A DNA stretch of 57,874 nucleotides, taken from Paracraurococcus ruber. GTDB lineage: Bacteria; Pseudomonadota; Alphaproteobacteria; Acetobacterales; Acetobacteraceae. Numbering within the stretch: position 1 is the first letter of the stretch; each line of letters starts with the position of its first letter. Below are positions 26,431 through 34,401 of the stretch, piece by piece. Both the position numbers and the translations under genes were made by a program. The notes beneath the pieces were generated by a model that ran no database searches, was not told where the DNA came from, and saw nothing but the letters and a program-made list of their open reading frames with translations. The DNA is taken from contig NZ_SMOA01000012.1 of NCBI RefSeq assembly GCF_004353985.1, positions 1 through 57,874 of the forward strand, written 5' to 3'.

Positions 26431-28154
26431 CCGGCCCCACCCCCGCGACCCTTGACGAGATCGGGGTGCAGATCCTGTGGAACCGCCTTCTCTCGGTGGT
26501 GGAGGAGCAGGCGCAGACCCTGGTGCGCACCGCCTTCAGCACCGCGGCGCGGGAAGCCGGCGACATCTCCGCCGGCGTCTTCGACATGCGCGGGCGCATG
26601 CTGGCCCAGGCGGTCACCGGCACGCCCGGCCATGTGAATTCCATGGCTCGGTCGGTGGTGCATTTCCTCGATGCCTTCCCGCCCGACACGCTGCGGGACG
26701 GCGACGTGCTGATCACCAACGATCCCTGGAAGGGCACCGGCCATCTCTTCGACCTGACGGTGGTGACGCCCATCTTCCTGGACGGCGTGGCGGTCGCGCT
26801 CTTCGCCTCCACCACCCATGTCGTGGATATCGGCGGCCTCGGCGCCAGCGCGGAAGGGCGGCAGGTCCATCACGAAGGGCTCTACATCCCGCTCATGCAC
26901 CTCGCGCGCGAGGGACGCATGAACGAGGACCTGCTAGGCATCGTCCGCGCCAATGTGCGGGAGCCGGTGCAGGTGGTGGGCGACATCTATGCGCTGGTCG
27001 CCTGCAACGAGAAGGGCGGGCAGCGCCTGCTGGAGATGCTGCGCGAATTCGGCCTGCGCGACCTGGACGCGCTGGGCGAGGCCATCGTCCAGCGCAGCCG
27101 CCGCGGCATGGCGGAGGTGATCGGCAGGCTGCCGCAGGGCACCTGGACCGCCAGCATGACGATCGACGGGTTCGAGGCGCCGGTGACGCTGGCCGCCACG
27201 CTGACCATCGCGGGCGACCGCGTGCTGGTGAACTACGCCGGCACCTCCGGCCTGTCGCGCTACGCCATCAACTGCCCGCTCTGCTACACCGAGGCCTATA
27301 CCGCCTTCGGCCTGAAGGCGGCGCTGGCGCCCTGGATCCCCAACAATACCGGCACGCTGGATGCCTTCGTGGTGACGGCGCCGGAGAACAGCATCGTCAA
27401 CGCGCCGCATCCGGCGGCGGTCTACGCCCGGTCCGTCATCGGCCACATGCTGCCGGATGTCGTCTATGGCTGCCTGGACCAGGCGCTGCCGGAGACCGTG
27501 CCGGCCGAGGGCACGTCGAGCCTCTGGAACCTCAGCCTGCTGGCCGGCCATGGGCTGACCGCGGCCGAGGGCTCGGCGGTGCGCAGCTTCAACGTCACCA
27601 CCTTCCATTCCGGCGGCGCCGGCGCTCGGCCGCGGCAGGACGGGCTGTCGGCCACGCCCTTCCCCTCCGGCGTGCGCAACGTGCCGGTGGAGATCACCGA
27701 GGCGATCACGCCGCTGGTCATCTGGCGGAAGGAATTGCGCCAGGGTTCCGGCGGCGCCGGGCGGCAACGCGGCGGCCTCGGCCAGCGGATGGAGATCGCC
27801 AACCGCGACGGCGCCGCCTTCGGCCTGCAGGCGCGGTTCGAACGCGGGGAGTACCCGGCGCGCGGGAGGCATGGCGGCGGGCCGGGCGCGACCGGGCGGC
27901 TCTCGCTCGGCTCCGGCGCCGGGCTTAAGGTGAAGGGGCTGCAGGTGGTGCCGCCCGGCGACCGGCTGATCGTGGAGATGCCCGGCGGCGGCGGCCATGG
28001 CGACCCCTTCTCCCGCGACCCGGCGCTGGTGGCGCGGGATGTCCGCCACGGGCTGATCGCGCCCGAACAGGCTGCGGAAGCGTACGGCGTGGTGCTGGCC
28101 GCGACGGGGGAGCTGGACGCGGCGGCGACGGCTAGGCGGCGCGCGGGACGCTGA
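26427..28154 (+). CDS. Hydantoinase/oxoprolinase family protein, subunit B (second pair)
   Basis: The 575-residue B subunit has QILWNRLLSVVEEQAQTLVRTAFSTAAREAGDISAGVFD, TNDPWKGTGHLFDLTVVTPIF, a His-containing ASTTHVVDIGGLG segment and the C-terminal GGGGHGDPFSRDP motif. It is coupled to subunit A by ATGA. The final 30 residues are Ala/Arg rich. It completes the second ATP-dependent hydrolase/carboxylase-like enzyme of the locus. Confidence 0.9.
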   Translation: MTGPTPATLDEIGVQILWNRLLSVVEEQAQTLVRTAFSTAAREAGDISAGVFDMRGRMLAQAVTGTPGHVNSMARSVVHFLDAFPPDTLRDGDVLITNDPWKGTGHLFDLTVVTPIFLDGVAVALFASTTHVVDIGGLGASAEGRQVHHEGLYIPLMHLAREGRMNEDLLGIVRANVREPVQVVGDIYALVACNEKGGQRLLEMLREFGLRDLDALGEAIVQRSRRGMAEVIGRLPQGTWTASMTIDGFEAPVTLAATLTIAGDRVLVNYAGTSGLSRYAINCPLCYTEAYTAFGLKAALAPWIPNNTGTLDAFVVTAPENSIVNAPHPAAVYARSVIGHMLPDVVYGCLDQALPETVPAEGTSSLWNLSLLAGHGLTAAEGSAVRSFNVTTFHSGGAGARPRQDGLSATPFPSGVRNVPVEITEAITPLVIWRKELRQGSGGAGRQRGGLGQRMEIANRDGAAFGLQARFERGEYPARGRHGGGPGATGRLSLGSGAGLKVKGLQVVPPGDRLIVEMPGGGGHGDPFSRDPALVARDVRHGLIAPEQAAEAYGVVLAATGELDAAATARRRAGR

Positions 28155-28247
28155 CGCGGCGCATCGCTGCACGGCGCGCCGGGGGGCCTGGACGGGCGGG
28201 CCCTGGCCCGCAACCATGCGGCCGCCAACCAGGGGAGGGACGCCGGC

Positions 28248-28976
28248 ATGGCGGCCAGCAGGGACGAGATCTTCGCCGGACTGCGCAAGATCGACACGCC
28301 GACCATCACCAACGTGGTGGCCACCTATCCGAAGAACCCGCTCTGCCTCGGGCTCTACAATCCCTGGACCGAGAACTGGTACACCGATACCTCGATCCGC
28401 TGCCTCTACCCGGAGATGGGGCCGGTCATCGGCCATGCCGTGACCTGCGTCTACGGCCTGCCGGACCCGAACTACAGCGGCCGGCTCAGCTTCATGGATG
28501 TGATCGACGCGCTCGATGCCATGCCGAAGCCGACCATCCTGGTCATCCAGCAGAAATGGCCGCCGGAGCTGATGTCCAAGGCCGGGCTGGCCGGCGAGAT
28601 CATGGTCACCTCCATGATGTCGGTCGGCTGCATCGGCCTGCTGTCGAACGGGCCGTCGCGCGACGTGGATGAGATCCGCAAGCTCGGCTTCCAGCTGCTG
28701 CTGGGCGGCGTCACCGCCGGGCATGGCGAGATGGCGGTGCAGGCGGTGAACGTCCCGGTGTCGGTCGGCGGCATGGACGTGGCGCCGGGCGAGCTGATCC
28801 ACATGGATGAGAACGGCGCGGTGAAATTCCCCGCCGACCGGGCGGCGCAGGTGCTGGAGAACGCCGACAAGATGCTGGCCGGCGAGGCCGAGCACCTGGC
28901 GCGGCTGCGCGCCGCGAAGACGGCGGCCGAGGTGCGGGCGGCCGGCGGGTCCTACTCGGCCAAGCCGAAGGCCTGA
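28248..28976 (+). CDS. RraA-family protein (4-hydroxy-4-methyl-2-oxoglutarate aldolase-like)
   Basis: The 242-residue protein is in the RraA/HMG aldolase-like family. The catalytic Arg-Asp pair is present in GPSRDVDEIRKLGF (about residues 141-154), followed by VNVPVSVGGMDVAPGELIHMDENGAVKFP, the canonical C-terminal region in which the usual GD..aD.dGV reads GELIHMDENGA. Family members are divalent-metal retro-aldolases or decarboxylases acting on oxo-acids; some regulate RNase E. Here, behind two HyuAB pairs, a catabolic aldolase or decarboxylase role is likelier. The ATG is preceded by AGGGGAGGGACG. The 93-bp gap upstream leaves room for its own promoter. Confidence 0.85.
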   Translation: MAASRDEIFAGLRKIDTPTITNVVATYPKNPLCLGLYNPWTENWYTDTSIRCLYPEMGPVIGHAVTCVYGLPDPNYSGRLSFMDVIDALDAMPKPTILVIQQKWPPELMSKAGLAGEIMVTSMMSVGCIGLLSNGPSRDVDEIRKLGFQLLLGGVTAGHGEMAVQAVNVPVSVGGMDVAPGELIHMDENGAVKFPADRAAQVLENADKMLAGEAEHLARLRAAKTAAEVRAAGGSYSAKPKA

Positions 28977-29006
28977 CGCCGCCCGCGGCAGGGCTCCGCT
29001 TCGTGC

Positions 29007-29033
29007 CCGAAGCGCCGGGGTGCCGGGCTTCGG
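29007..29033 (+). terminator. Possible terminator hairpin after the RraA-like gene
   Basis: CCGAAGC (29007-29013) and GCTTCGG (29027-29033) form a 7-bp stem with a 13-nt GC-rich loop, 30 bp after the stop. No T run follows, so it is a weak call. Confidence 0.3.
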
Positions 29034-29130
29034 CTGCGACCCGCCGAGGATGCGCTGCGGCCGGCGGATGGCAGCACATCCGGCGCCGCCATGCGCGCAG
29101 CCTTCAAGCGCGCCGCCGGCCAACCGGGCA

Positions 29131-29150
29131 GGGTTGCCGCACGGCAACCC
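29131..29150. promoter_or_regulatory. Perfect 9-bp palindrome just upstream of the alpha/beta hydrolase start
   Basis: GGGTTGCCG-CA-CGGCAACCC is a perfect inverted repeat with a 2-bp centre, ending 12 bp before the ATG at 29163 and covering the bases before its ribosome site (AGGA). Such a tight dyad is more like a repressor operator or an mRNA hairpin than a terminator. Confidence 0.45.
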
Positions 29151-29162
29151 AGGACCGCCCGG

Positions 29163-30176
29163 ATGCAGGACAGCCCCATCGACCCGGCCCGGCGCCGGGT
29201 CCTGACCACGCTCGGCGCCGCTTGCATCGCCGGCCGGTTCGGCGCCGCCGGCGGTGCGCGCGCCCAGGGGGCGGTGACCGCCTTCGTCACCCTCCGGCAG
29301 GTGGAGGCCGGGATGTTGCGCATCGGCTATGCCGAGGCGGGTCCGGCGGATGGCCCGGCCGTGCTCCTGCTGCATGGCTGGCCCTATGACATCCACACCT
29401 ATGTCGAGGTCGCGCCGCTGTTGGCCGCCGCCGGCTTCCGGGTGATCGTGCCCTATCTGCGCGGCTATGGCACGACGCGCTTCCTGTCGGATGCGGCGCC
29501 GCGGAACGGCCAGCAATCGGCGCTGGCGCGTGACATGATCGCGCTGCTGGATGCGCTCGGCATCCGGCAGGCGGTGATCGGTGGCTGCGACTGGGGCGCG
29601 CGGACCGCCTGCATCCTGGCTGCGCTCTGGCCGGAGCGGTGCCGCGCGCTCGTCTCGGTCAGCGGCTACCTGATCGGCAGCCCGGAGGCCAACAGGGCGC
29701 CGCTACCGCCCCGGGCCGAGCTGGCCTGGTGGTACCAGTTCTACTTCGCCACCGAACGCGGCCGTGCCGGCTATGAGGCCAACCGCCGCGACTTCGCCCG
29801 GCTGATCTGGCAGACCGCATCGCCGCGCTGGCAATTCGACGACGCGACCTTCGAGCGCAGCGCGGCGGCCTTCGACAATCCCGACCATGTCGCCATCGTG
29901 ATCCACAACTACCGCTGGCGGATCGGCCTCGCCGAGGGCGAGCGGGAGCTCGACCCGCTGGAGGCAAGGCTGGCGCGCTTCCCGGCGATCGGCGTGCCGA
30001 CCATCACGCTGGAGGGCGATGCGAATGGCGCGCCGCATGCGGAGCCCGCCGCCTATGCCGGCCGCTTCACCGGGCGCTACGCGCACCGCACCCTCACCGG
30101 CGGGATCGGCCACAACCTGCCGCAGGAAGCGCCGCGCGCCTTCGCCGCGGCCATCATCGACGCGGCCGGTGGCTGA
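29163..30176 (+). CDS. Tat-exported alpha/beta hydrolase with Asp nucleophile (epoxide hydrolase/dehalogenase-like)
   Basis: Starting at the ATG before DPARRRVLTTLGAACIAG gives a 337-residue protein with a Tat-like signal ending near GARAQ (residue 35). The oxyanion motif HGWP is at 71-74. The nucleophile elbow reads GGCDWG with Asp143 rather than Ser, as in epoxide hydrolases and haloalkane dehalogenases. The closing catalytic His is His317 in GGIGHNLPQE, and a likely acid lies in EGDANG. An upstream ATG at 29091 would add 24 Arg/Ala-rich residues before the signal and is less likely. Exported members of this group are widespread, with unknown substrates. It is the last gene of the + strand locus. 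Confidence 0.85.
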   Translation: MQDSPIDPARRRVLTTLGAACIAGRFGAAGGARAQGAVTAFVTLRQVEAGMLRIGYAEAGPADGPAVLLLHGWPYDIHTYVEVAPLLAAAGFRVIVPYLRGYGTTRFLSDAAPRNGQQSALARDMIALLDALGIRQAVIGGCDWGARTACILAALWPERCRALVSVSGYLIGSPEANRAPLPPRAELAWWYQFYFATERGRAGYEANRRDFARLIWQTASPRWQFDDATFERSAAAFDNPDHVAIVIHNYRWRIGLAEGERELDPLEARLARFPAIGVPTITLEGDANGAPHAEPAAYAGRFTGRYAHRTLTGGIGHNLPQEAPRAFAAAIIDAAGG

Positions 30177-30731
30177 GGCAGGCCCGGGGGAGGACCCGAT
30201 GCCGCGCCGCGGGATGCTGCCGGGGCTGCGCGCCGCCGGCGCCATGCCGGCTGGGCCGCCGTCTGTCCGCCGCGGTGCGGGCCAGGCCCGGGATGACGGC
30301 GCCGGGCGGATGCGCCGGCATCGAGGGCCGGCCCTACGCTTGCGGCGCGGCAGGCCCAAAGCCTCCGCTGGCACCAGCAGCCTGAGCGGTCCATTCACGC
30401 CGAGCGCCCGGACGGGCGGCGCGGCTTAGGCCGCACTGCCGAGCCTTGCGGCGCAACCCGCCCGGCGATCGAGGCGCCGCCGATCGGTCACGATCAACGG
30501 CCATCACGCGAGCAGACCCCGATCAGGTGGACTCACCTGATCGGGTGAGGATGCTCGTAGATTCAAATAACTGAGCCGGTTGCCGTGAGCCATGGCGAAC
30601 GGAAACCGCTCAAGACTGCCGCCGCATCGATCCCCGGTCGGGGCTTGATGCCGCCATCACCAGGCGGCCGTCGCCGCGCGCGGTCCGCGCCGCCCATGGC
30701 AGGCGGCACGCAGGCCGATCCGCGATCCGCC
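30177..30731. other. 555-bp intergenic region between convergent genes
   Basis: No credible gene is seen. It lies between the stops of the alpha/beta hydrolase (+) and the small efflux-linked gene (-). Apart from the perfect palindrome at 30518-30545 there is a short AT-richer stretch (GTAGATTCAAATAACTGAG, about 30557-30575). No tRNA or att-like direct repeats were recognised, although the spot separates two functionally unrelated blocks. Confidence 0.6.
30518..30545. repeat. Perfect 12-bp inverted repeat with GACT loop
   Basis: CCCGATCAGGTG (30518-30529) and CACCTGATCGGG (30534-30545) pair perfectly around a 4-base loop. In a convergent gap this could terminate either transcript, but there is no T run on either side. 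An operator or protein-binding site is equally possible. Confidence 0.6.
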
Positions 30732-31118
30732 CTACTCCAGGACGTAGCGCGCGGTCACCCGGTGGCCATCGCCGAGGGTGCCGTTGAAGACCACCCGCGC
30801 CCCGGCGGCGAGCGGCGCGGCCAGGGTGCCCACCAGCCGGTTCGGCTCGGCGGGCGTCAGCGTCACGCTGGCGGTCTGCCCGCCCGCCTGCACCGTGGCG
30901 CGGCCGGAGGCCCGCGCGCTGGGCGAGGGGCGGCCATCCTCGCCACTGAGGAACAGCGTCAGCGTGGTGCCCGCCAGCAGAAGCTCGATCGGGTGGCCGT
31001 CGGCGATGGCCACCAGGCCGCCATTCGGGCCGCGGCGGGCGGGCGTGCCCTGCGCCAGGGCAGGGCCGGCCGAGGTCGCCAGCAGGATCGCGGCGAGGCC
31101 GCGTCGGGTCGGGGTCAT
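30732..31118 (-). CDS. Small periplasmic protein of the heavy-metal efflux operon
   Basis: The 128-residue protein has a signal peptide ending ALAQ (about residue 23) and then RRGPNGGLVAIADGHPIELLLAGTTLTLFLSG. This resembles the N-terminal His-containing beta-domain found in some heavy-metal RND adaptor proteins. It follows the RND pump gene by 24 bp with an AGGAG ribosome-binding site, so it is the third gene of the efflux operon. It may bind metal in the periplasm or cover the adaptor. No named family is claimed. Confidence 0.75.
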   Translation of the reverse strand: MTPTRRGLAAILLATSAGPALAQGTPARRGPNGGLVAIADGHPIELLLAGTTLTLFLSGEDGRPSPSARASGRATVQAGGQTASVTLTPAEPNRLVGTLAAPLAAGARVVFNGTLGDGHRVTARYVLE

Positions 31119-31142
31119 GGCATTCTCCTGTCTCGGTGCGGT

Positions 31143-34100
31143 TCAGAAGGTCTCGGCGGCGCGGCCGGCCGGCATCTCGCGCCGCGCGTCCAGCAGCCGT
31201 TCCAGCGCCGGCCGCCCGAAGCGGCGGAACAGCAGCGGGGTCAGCACGGCGTCGAGCAGCGTGGCGCTGACCAGCCCGCCGAAGATCGTCACGGCCACGG
31301 GGTGCAGGATCTCCCGCCCCGGCTCCCCGGCGCCCGAAAGCAGCGGGATCAGCGCCAGCCCGGCCGAAAGCGCGGTCATCAGCACCGGCGCCACCCGCTC
31401 CTCGCTGCCGCGCAGGATCAGCGGCCGGCCCCAGCGCTCGCCCTCGTGCAGGGCCAGGTTGAGGGTGTGGCTGACCTTCAGGATGCCGTTGCGGGCGGCG
31501 ATGCCGGCCAGGGTGATGAAGCCCACCATGGAGGCGACCGAGAGCGGCAGCCCGGCGATCCACAGCGCCGCGACGCTGCCGATCAGCGCCAGCGGGATGT
31601 TGCCCATCACCACCAGCGCGAGGGCTGTCGAGCGGTAGCGCTGCCGCAGCACCACGAAGACCAGCGCCAGCGACACCAGCGAGAGCAGGCCGATGGTCCG
31701 CGCCGCTTCCTCCTGCGCGCGGAAATTCCCCTCCAGCACGGCGGCATAGCCGGTCGGCAGCGGCATCCCGGCGATGACGCGGCGGAGATCGCCGGCGATG
31801 GCCGCCATGTCGCGCTGCCCGTCGCCATTGCCGGAGACGGTGATGCGCCGCTGCCCGCCTTCCCGCAGCACCTGGTTGGGACCGTCCACCTCCTCGATGG
31901 TGGCGACCAGCCGCAGCGGCACATGGCCCTGCGGCGTGGCGACCAGCAGGGCGCCCAGCCCCTCCGTCGTGCGGTCCTGGTCGGACAGGCGCACCACCAC
32001 GTCGAAGCGCCGCACCCCGTCCAGGATCTGGCTGACGACGCGGCCGTTCGACAGCCCTTCCAGCGCCGCGGTCAGCGCCGCCGGGCTCAGCCCGTACAGC
32101 GCCGCCTCGGCATAGTCCGGCACGACCCGAAGCTGGGGGATGCGCACCTGCCGTTCCACCTGCAGGTCCACGACGCCCGGGATGCCGGCCATCCGCGCCC
32201 GCAGCGCCTCCGCCAGGTGGCCGAGCGTGTCGAGGTCGGGGCCGAAGATCTTCACCGCCACCTCACCGCGGACACCCGAGAGGAGGAAGTCGAGCCGGTG
32301 CTGGATCGGCTGGCCGATATTGAGGTTCGCCGGCAGCGGGGCGAGGCGGGCGCGGATGTCGCCGAGGATCTCGGCGCGGCTGCGATCCGACCGGCGCAGC
32401 GCGACGTCGATCTCGTTCACATGCACGCCCTCGGCATGCTCGTCGAGCTCGGCGCGGCCGGTGCGGCGGCCGACCGAGGCGACTTCCGGCACGTCGAGCA
32501 GCAGCCGTTCGGCGACCGCGCCGAGGCGCGCGCTTTCGGCCAGCGAGATGCCGGGCCGGAAGGCAATGCCGACCAGCACCGTGCCCTCGTTGAACCCTGG
32601 CAGGAAGGCGCGCGGCAGCTGCGTCGCCCCCCAGGCCGCCGTGGCGAAGGCCAGGCCGATGCCGAGATAGACCCGGCGCGGGCGGTTCAGCGCGTGCAGC
32701 AGCGCCCAGCGGTTCAGCCGCTTGGCGGCGCGCAGGACGGGACCGTCATGCCGCCCCGCGGCGGGGCCGTCATGCCGCTCCGCGGCGGGGCCGTCATGCC
32801 GCTCCGCGGCGGGGCCGTCATGCCGCTCCGCGGCGGGGCCGTCATGCCGCCCCGCGGCGGGACCGTGGCGATGCGCGCGCATCGGCCGGTTGCCGAGCAG
32901 CCAGTAGGCCAGCACCGGCGTGAGCGTGACCGAGACGCCGAGGCTCGCCAGGATCGCCACGATGTAGGCGATGCCGAGCGGGGCGAAGAGCCGCCCCTCG
33001 ATGCCCGGCAGGGCGAACAGCGGCAGGAAGACCAGGACGACGATGGCGGTGGCGTAGACGATGCCCGACCGCACTTCCTGGCTGGCGGCCGCCACCACCG
33101 CCAGCCGCGGGCGCGGCTCGGCCAGCGCCGCATTCTCCCGCAGCCGGCGCAGGATGTTCTCGACATCCACCACCGCGTCGTCCACCAGCTCGCCGATCGC
33201 GATCGCCAGGCCGCCGAGCGTCATGGTGTTGATGGTCAGGCCGAAGGCGTGGAAGACCACCACCGTCGCCAGCACGGAAACCGGGATGGCGACCAGCGAG
33301 ATCGCGGTCGCCCGGACATTCAGCAGGAACAGGATCAGCACCACCGCGACCACCGCGGCGGCTTCCAGCAGCACCGTCTCCACGTTGCGGATGGCGGTGG
33401 CGATGAAGTCGGCCTGGCGGAACTGTACCTGCTTGGCGTCGAGGCCGCGCGGCAGCGCCGGCTGCATCCCGGCCAGCGCCTCCTCCACCGCCCGGGTCAC
33501 GCCGATGGTGTCGGCGCCGGGCTGCTTCTGGACGGAGAAGATCACCGCCGGTTCGCCGCGGTAGCCGGCATCGCCGCGCCGCGGGCGGGCGGCGAATTCC
33601 ACCGTCGCCACCTGGCGCAGCAGCACCGGCGTGGGATAGCCCGGGCGCTGCGCGACGGGGGTTTCGGCCAGGTCCTCCAGCCGCCGGGTCAGGCCGAGGT
33701 TGCGGATCAGGTATTCCCGCCCGCGCTGGTCGACGAAGCCGCCGCCCGTGTTGGTGCCGAAGCGGGCGACCGCGGCCTCCACCTGCGCGGCGGTGACGCC
33801 GAGGGCGAGCATGGCCGCCGGGTCGGGCGTGACCCGGTACTGCCGCACCTCGCCGCCGATCGGGATCACCTGCGCGACGCCGGGGATCGCCAGCAGCCGC
33901 GGGCGGATGGTGAAGTCCACCGTCTCCCGCACCGCCATCGGGGACAGGCCCTCGGCGCGCACCGCGACCAGCATGATCTCCCCCATGATGGAGGAGACCG
34001 GGCCCATCACCGGCACGACATTCGCCGGCAGCGCGGCGCGCAGCACGCCCAGCCGTTCCGTGACCAGCTGCCGCGCGCGGTACGGCTCGGCATCCCAGCC

Positions 34101-34391
34101 GAACTCCACCGTGACGACGGAAAGCGAGACGGCCGAGGCGGAGCGCACGCGCGCCACGCCCGGCATGCCGTTCATCGCCGTCTCGATCGGGAAGGTGACG
34201 AGCCGCTCGACCTCCTCCGGCGCCAGGCCTTCCGCTTCCGTCAGCAGGGTCACGGTCGGGCGGTTGAGGTCGGGGAAGACGTCCACCGGCACGCGCGGCA
34301 GCACCAGCGCGCCGTAGCCGACGAGGACGCAGGAGGCGATGAGGACCAGCAGGCGGTTGCGCAGGCTGGCGGAGACGAGGAACTGGAACAT
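31143..34391 (-). CDS. Heavy-metal efflux RND pump, CusA/CzcA family
   Basis: The 1082-residue inner-membrane proton-driven pump opens with LVSASLRNRLLVLIASCVLVGYGALVLPRVPVDVFPDLNRPTV, typical of the HME-RND family, with 12 predicted membrane helices. The central proton-relay helix reads AIGELVDDAVVDVEN (about residue 400). This is neither the CzcA DFG..DGA form nor the CusA DAAIVMIEN form, so I do not assign a metal. An unusual insert of five RHDGPAA[E/G] repeats lies at about residues 511-550, in the cytoplasmic stretch between the two membrane halves. It follows the adaptor gene after 10 bp. No outer-membrane channel gene is present in the window. Confidence 0.92.
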   Translation of the reverse strand: MFQFLVSASLRNRLLVLIASCVLVGYGALVLPRVPVDVFPDLNRPTVTLLTEAEGLAPEEVERLVTFPIETAMNGMPGVARVRSASAVSLSVVTVEFGWDAEPYRARQLVTERLGVLRAALPANVVPVMGPVSSIMGEIMLVAVRAEGLSPMAVRETVDFTIRPRLLAIPGVAQVIPIGGEVRQYRVTPDPAAMLALGVTAAQVEAAVARFGTNTGGGFVDQRGREYLIRNLGLTRRLEDLAETPVAQRPGYPTPVLLRQVATVEFAARPRRGDAGYRGEPAVIFSVQKQPGADTIGVTRAVEEALAGMQPALPRGLDAKQVQFRQADFIATAIRNVETVLLEAAAVVAVVLILFLLNVRATAISLVAIPVSVLATVVVFHAFGLTINTMTLGGLAIAIGELVDDAVVDVENILRRLRENAALAEPRPRLAVVAAASQEVRSGIVYATAIVVLVFLPLFALPGIEGRLFAPLGIAYIVAILASLGVSVTLTPVLAYWLLGNRPMRAHRHGPAAGRHDGPAAERHDGPAAERHDGPAAERHDGPAAGRHDGPVLRAAKRLNRWALLHALNRPRRVYLGIGLAFATAAWGATQLPRAFLPGFNEGTVLVGIAFRPGISLAESARLGAVAERLLLDVPEVASVGRRTGRAELDEHAEGVHVNEIDVALRRSDRSRAEILGDIRARLAPLPANLNIGQPIQHRLDFLLSGVRGEVAVKIFGPDLDTLGHLAEALRARMAGIPGVVDLQVERQVRIPQLRVVPDYAEAALYGLSPAALTAALEGLSNGRVVSQILDGVRRFDVVVRLSDQDRTTEGLGALLVATPQGHVPLRLVATIEEVDGPNQVLREGGQRRITVSGNGDGQRDMAAIAGDLRRVIAGMPLPTGYAAVLEGNFRAQEEAARTIGLLSLVSLALVFVVLRQRYRSTALALVVMGNIPLALIGSVAALWIAGLPLSVASMVGFITLAGIAARNGILKVSHTLNLALHEGERWGRPLILRGSEERVAPVLMTALSAGLALIPLLSGAGEPGREILHPVAVTIFGGLVSATLLDAVLTPLLFRRFGRPALERLLDARREMPAGRAAETF
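32741..32860. repeat. Five tandem 24-bp repeats inside the RND pump gene
   Basis: Five consecutive 24-bp units start at 32741, 32765, 32789, 32813 and 32837. The three middle copies are identical (GGCCGTCATGCCGCTCCGCG + GCGG). The first and last differ by T to C in the CCGCTCC segment, and the first also at its second base. Since 24 is a multiple of three, each unit adds an in-frame octapeptide RHDGPAA[E/G] to the pump. This is a likely variable-number tandem repeat. Confidence 0.95.
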
Positions 34392-34401
34392 CGGCGCCGC
34401 C

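Noticed and set aside
30177-30731. Genomic-island boundary with attachment site
   Set aside because: No tRNA, integrase, transposase or matching direct repeats are visible on either side of the gap.
32741-32860. Regular 24-bp repeats considered as a CRISPR fragment
   Set aside because: The units are directly adjacent with no variable spacers and lie in frame inside a coding gene.
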